Assembly (NCBI GenBank): GCA_013361975.1
Contig: JABFXB010000349.1
Span: 1 to 7,097, forward strand
Reading direction: 5' to 3'
From: Dermatophilaceae bacterium
GTDB lineage: Bacteria; Actinomycetota; Actinomycetes; Actinomycetales; Dermatophilaceae
DNA: 7,097 nt
The notes under the pieces were generated by a model. It saw nothing but the letters and a program-made list of their open reading frames with translations. It did not search any database and was not told where the DNA came from. Numbering within the stretch: position 1 is the stretch's first letter; every line of letters begins with the position of its first letter. Of the stretch, positions 4,296 to 7,097 are shown piece after piece. The translations under genes and the position numbers were made by a program.

Positions 4296-5714
4296 ATGCG
4301 CGCACACGAAGCAGGAGCGCTGCACGCGGAGGGCTACCGCGGCCCCGCGTGGCTCCAGACCCCCGTCGACGTCAACGCCCTCGTGCCCTCCCTTTGGGCC
4401 ACGTCCGTCGGACGCGGAGCCGACGGGGTCCTGACGGTCGGCGGAGTGAGCGTGACCGACCTCGCCCGCGAGTTCGGCACACCGGCATACGTCATCGACG
4501 AGGACGACTTCCGTTCGCGCGCAAGGGATTTCAAGCAGACGTATGCCGAGGTGTTCGACAGCCTGTCGGGGGGCGCCGACGTCTTCTACGCTGGCAAGGC
4601 GTTCCTCTGCACCGAGGTCGCGCGGTGGATCCTCGACGAGGGCCTGAGCCTCGACGTGTGCACCGGGGGTGAGCTCGCCGTCGCGATGCGGGCCGGTGTG
4701 CCCGGCGAGCGAATCGGCTTGCACGGCAACAACAAGAGCATCGCCGAGATCCGCACGGCCCTCGAGTACGGCGTCGGTCGCATCGTCATCGACTCCTTCG
4801 ACGAGATCGACCGGGTTTCCGCAGTTGCCACCGAGCTGGGGGTCGTCGCCCCGGTTCTCGTCCGCGTCACGGTGGGTGTCGAGGCCCACACGCACGAGTT
4901 CATCGCGACGGCCCACGAGGACCAGAAGTTCGGGCTGTCACTCTCCGGCGGCCACGCCTTCGAGGCGGTGCGGCGCATCCTCGACAAGCCCGAGTCGCTG
5001 CGGCTCCTCGGCCTGCACAGCCACATCGGCTCGCAGATCTTCGACACGTCCGGCTTCGAGGTCTCGGCCCGGCGCATCGTCGGCCTGCACACGCAGGTCG
5101 CCCGTGAGCTCGGAACCGAGCTGCCCGAGCTCGACCTCGGCGGTGGTTTCGGCATCGCCTACACCACCGAGCACGACCCCCTGCCGCCGAAGAACCTCGC
5201 CGCCGGCATGGCCGAGATCATCGAGCGCGAGTGCCGGGCAGACGGCGTCGCCGTGCCGCGCATCTCGGTCGAGCCGGGCCGCGCCATCGCCGGCCCGAGC
5301 ACCTTCACGCTCTACGAGGTGGGCACCGTCAAGCCGGTCGACCTCGACGGTGGGGCGCAGCGTGTCTACGTCTCGGTCGACGGCGGCATGAGCGACAACG
5401 TGCGCACCGCCCTCTACGACGCCAACTACTCGTGCACGCTCGCCAACCGCGCCTCGACGGCCGAGCCGGTGCTCGCGAGGGTCGTCGGCAAGCACTGCGA
5501 GAGCGGCGACATCGTCGTCAAGGACGAGTTCCTGCCCGCCGACGTGGCCGCCGGCGACCTCGTGGCGGTGCCGGGCACGGGTGCCTACTGCCGCTCGCTG
5601 TCGAGCCAGTACAACCACACGCCGCGACCCCCGGTCGTCGCGGTGCGCGACGGCAAGGCCCGGTTCATCGTGCGGCGCGAGACCATCGACGACCTGCTCG
5701 CGCTCGACGTCTGA
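4296..5714 (+). CDS. lysA: Diaminopimelate decarboxylase
   Basis: PLP-dependent, fold-type III (alanine racemase-like barrel) decarboxylase converting meso-diaminopimelate to L-lysine and CO2, the last step of lysine synthesis; cytoplasmic. The 472 residues match the family length. The PLP lysine is K101 (FYAGKAF). Also visible are CTGGEL near 122-127, HSHIGSQ (241-247), the PLP-phosphate-binding GGGFGIAY (282-289), EPGRAI (326-331), the cross-subunit catalytic cysteine in CESGD (C401) and GTGAYCRSLSSQYN (427-440). All expected active-site residues are present. ATG at 4296 is two bases after the previous stop and has gagagg 8 bases upstream, so translation is likely coupled to the ArgRS-like gene. 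hom follows after 84 bases. An actinobacterium with a DAP-type cell wall must balance this enzyme against cell-wall DAP demand. Confidence 0.97.
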   Translation: MRAHEAGALHAEGYRGPAWLQTPVDVNALVPSLWATSVGRGADGVLTVGGVSVTDLAREFGTPAYVIDEDDFRSRARDFKQTYAEVFDSLSGGADVFYAGKAFLCTEVARWILDEGLSLDVCTGGELAVAMRAGVPGERIGLHGNNKSIAEIRTALEYGVGRIVIDSFDEIDRVSAVATELGVVAPVLVRVTVGVEAHTHEFIATAHEDQKFGLSLSGGHAFEAVRRILDKPESLRLLGLHSHIGSQIFDTSGFEVSARRIVGLHTQVARELGTELPELDLGGGFGIAYTTEHDPLPPKNLAAGMAEIIERECRADGVAVPRISVEPGRAIAGPSTFTLYEVGTVKPVDLDGGAQRVYVSVDGGMSDNVRTALYDANYSCTLANRASTAEPVLARVVGKHCESGDIVVKDEFLPADVAAGDLVAVPGTGAYCRSLSSQYNHTPRPPVVAVRDGKARFIVRRETIDDLLALDV

Positions 5715-5798
5715 TGGCGCCGCAGATTCTGCTCCGCGCATGTCCGGATCGCGAAACAATGGGCGTCCAGATCGCGGACGGACGGCAGGATTCGCACC
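5715..5798 (+). promoter_or_regulatory. lysA-hom spacer with a 12-bp direct repeat, candidate operator
   Basis: gtccggatcgcg (5742-5753) and gtccagatcgcg (5765-5776) match at 11 of 12 bases, start to start 23 bases apart, about two helical turns. A weak -10 candidate (aacaat, 5755-5760) lies between them. No hairpin strong enough to be a terminator is seen, so readthrough from lysA is likely. A pair of boxes around a promoter would suit control of hom by an amino-acid-responsive regulator, but this is inference. Confidence 0.35.
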
Positions 5799-7097
5799 GT
5801 GGACAGTGCAGTGAGTGACCCCCGGCCGTTGCGTGTCGCCCTGCTCGGGGCGGGCGTCGTCGGCGGAGCCGTGGCCCGCCTGCTCACCGAGCACGCCGAC
5901 GACATGGCCGCCCGCGTCGGTGCGCCGCTCGAGATCGTCGGGATCGCCGTGCGGCGGGCCGGACGCGACCGCTCTGATCTCGGGGTCGACCCGTCGCTCT
6001 TCACGACCGACGCCGACGACCTGGTGACGCGCGCCGACGTCGTCGTCGAGGTGATCGGCGGCATCGAGCCCGCCCGCTCGCTCATCCTGCGCGCGATGGA
6101 CCACGGCGCGTCCGTGGTGACGGCCAACAAGGCGCTGCTCGCCGAGGACGGCCCAGCCCTTTACACGGCGGCCGCCGAGAAGGGGGTCGACCTCTACTTC
6201 GAGGCCGCCGTCGCCGGTGCGATCCCGCTGCTGCGCCCGCTGCGCGAGTCGCTCGCCGGCGACGAGGTGCGCAAGGTCCTCGGCATCGTGAACGGCACGA
6301 CCAACTACGTCCTCGACAAGATGGACACCACCGGCGCCGGCTTCTCCGACGCCGTGGAGCAGGCCCAGGCGCTGGGCTACGCCGAGGCCGACCCGACCGC
6401 CGACGTCGAGGGCTTCGACGCCGCCGCCAAGGCCGCGATCCTCGCGTCCCTCGCCTTCCACACCCGCGTCTCCGGCACCGACGTCTACCGCGAGGGCATC
6501 ACCGAGGTGTCGGCCGCCGATGTCGCCGCCGCCCGCGAGATGGACGCCGTCGTCAAGCTGCTCGCCATCTGCGAGCGCGGCAAGCGCGGCGTCAGCGTAC
6601 GCGTGCACCCGGCGATGATCCCGCGCTCGCACCCGCTCGCCGGGGTCCGCGAGGCGTTCAACGCCGTCTTCGTCGAGGCCGACGCCGCCGGCGAGCTGAT
6701 GTTCTACGGCAAGGGCGCCGGCGGCGACCCCACCGCATCGGCGGTGCTCGGCGACCTCGTCGCGGTGGCCCGTCACCGCGTCGGGGGCGGCCTGGGCCCG
6801 GGGGAGTCGAGCTACGCCGACCTGCCGGTGCTGACGATGGGCGACGCCGAGACGAGGTACCACATCAGCCTCGACGTCGAGGACCGCTCGGGTGTGCTCG
6901 CGCAGGTCGCCGCCGCGTTCGCAGACCACGACGTGTCGATCGAGACGGTGCGCCAGCAGCTCGTCGCGGCCGCCGACGGCGAGTCCGCGAGGGCCAACCT
7001 CATCATCGTCACCCACACCGCGACCGACGCGGCCCTCTCGTCCACGGTCGAGCGCCTGCGCACGCTCGACGTCGTCCGTGGCGTCAACTCCGTCATG
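5799..7097 (+). CDS. hom: Homoserine dehydrogenase (3' end cut by window edge)
   Basis: NAD(P)H-dependent reduction of aspartate semialdehyde to homoserine, the branch to threonine, methionine and isoleucine. 433 residues are visible with no stop, and the family is usually about 430-445, so only the last few codons are missing. The Rossmann motif GAGVVG is at 17-22, VTANKALLA at 107-115, FEAAVAGAIP at 134-143 and GIVNGTTNY at 162-170. The catalytic stretch GYAEADPTADVEGFDAAAK (193-211) carries the expected Asp and Lys residues, and GAGGDPTASAV follows at 307-317. A C-terminal ACT domain (about 353-433, HISLDVEDRSGVLAQVAAAF) indicates threonine feedback inhibition, as known in this subfamily. 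The GTG at 5799 is chosen because agga lies 8 bases upstream; the in-frame GTG at 5811 has no such site. thrC and thrB often follow in actinobacteria. Confidence 0.96.
   Translation, partial: MDSAVSDPRPLRVALLGAGVVGGAVARLLTEHADDMAARVGAPLEIVGIAVRRAGRDRSDLGVDPSLFTTDADDLVTRADVVVEVIGGIEPARSLILRAMDHGASVVTANKALLAEDGPALYTAAAEKGVDLYFEAAVAGAIPLLRPLRESLAGDEVRKVLGIVNGTTNYVLDKMDTTGAGFSDAVEQAQALGYAEADPTADVEGFDAAAKAAILASLAFHTRVSGTDVYREGITEVSAADVAAAREMDAVVKLLAICERGKRGVSVRVHPAMIPRSHPLAGVREAFNAVFVEADAAGELMFYGKGAGGDPTASAVLGDLVAVARHRVGGGLGPGESSYADLPVLTMGDAETRYHISLDVEDRSGVLAQVAAAFADHDVSIETVRQQLVAAADGESARANLIIVTHTATDAALSSTVERLRTLDVVRGVNSVM

Noticed and set aside
3426..4916. 496-codon open frame on the - strand opposite the ArgRS-like gene and the first part of lysA
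   Set aside because: It spans two real genes on the other strand and shows no domain; composition is that of a shadow.
5715..5798. Threonine/lysine riboswitch or attenuator before hom
   Set aside because: The gap is only 84 bases, with no leader peptide rich in Thr, Ile, Met or Lys codons, no lysine-riboswitch core and no convincing terminator/antiterminator pair.
4938..7016. 692-codon open frame on the - strand opposite lysA and hom
   Set aside because: It is antisense to two genes with complete active-site motifs. The product is rich in H, R, G, V and E with no recognisable domain, typical of reverse-strand shadows in high-GC DNA.

Overview
The window is GC-rich throughout, with codons ending mostly in G or C, GTG used as a start codon, and gene content (lysA followed by hom, LuxR-type two-component genes) that points to a high-GC Actinomycetota chromosome. 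A member of the Micrococcales such as an Intrasporangiaceae genus would fit, but the genus cannot be fixed from this sequence. No mobile element, CRISPR array or integrase is visible.

Layout. Bases 1-47 are the last codons of an upstream + strand gene, possibly a CorC/HlyC-type CBS transporter, closed by a strong GC-rich hairpin that includes its stop codon. A 285-base intergenic stretch (79-363) holds a cluster of short dyads and an extended -10 promoter. This leads into a two-component pair on +: a LuxR/NarL-type response regulator (364-1113) and, one base later, a HisKA_3-type membrane histidine kinase (1115-2572). The kinase ends inside the 3' end of a convergent - strand gene (2496-3113), which encodes a protein with an ASCH/PUA-like N-terminus and a winged-helix-like C-terminus.

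After a short spacer with two palindromes comes tRNA-Arg(CCG) at 3283-3354 with a hairpin behind it. An apparent three-gene + strand run follows: an arginyl-tRNA-synthetase-like protein that keeps the N-terminal tRNA-binding and C-terminal DALR anticodon-binding regions but lacks the catalytic core (3499-4293), then lysA, diaminopimelate decarboxylase (4296-5714), then hom, homoserine dehydrogenase (5799 to the window edge).

How the genes work together. lysA and hom are the lysine and threonine/methionine branches of the aspartate pathway. In several actinobacteria a full argS precedes lysA; here that position is held by a core-less ArgRS relative, and a tRNA-Arg gene lies just upstream. This is the most interesting point in the window, since it suggests a tRNA-Arg-binding, non-catalytic protein linked to lysine/threonine synthesis. 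Secondary points are the dyad cluster before the response regulator, a near-perfect 12-base direct repeat before hom, the antisense overlap at the end of the kinase gene, and a probable leaderless start for the ArgRS-like gene.
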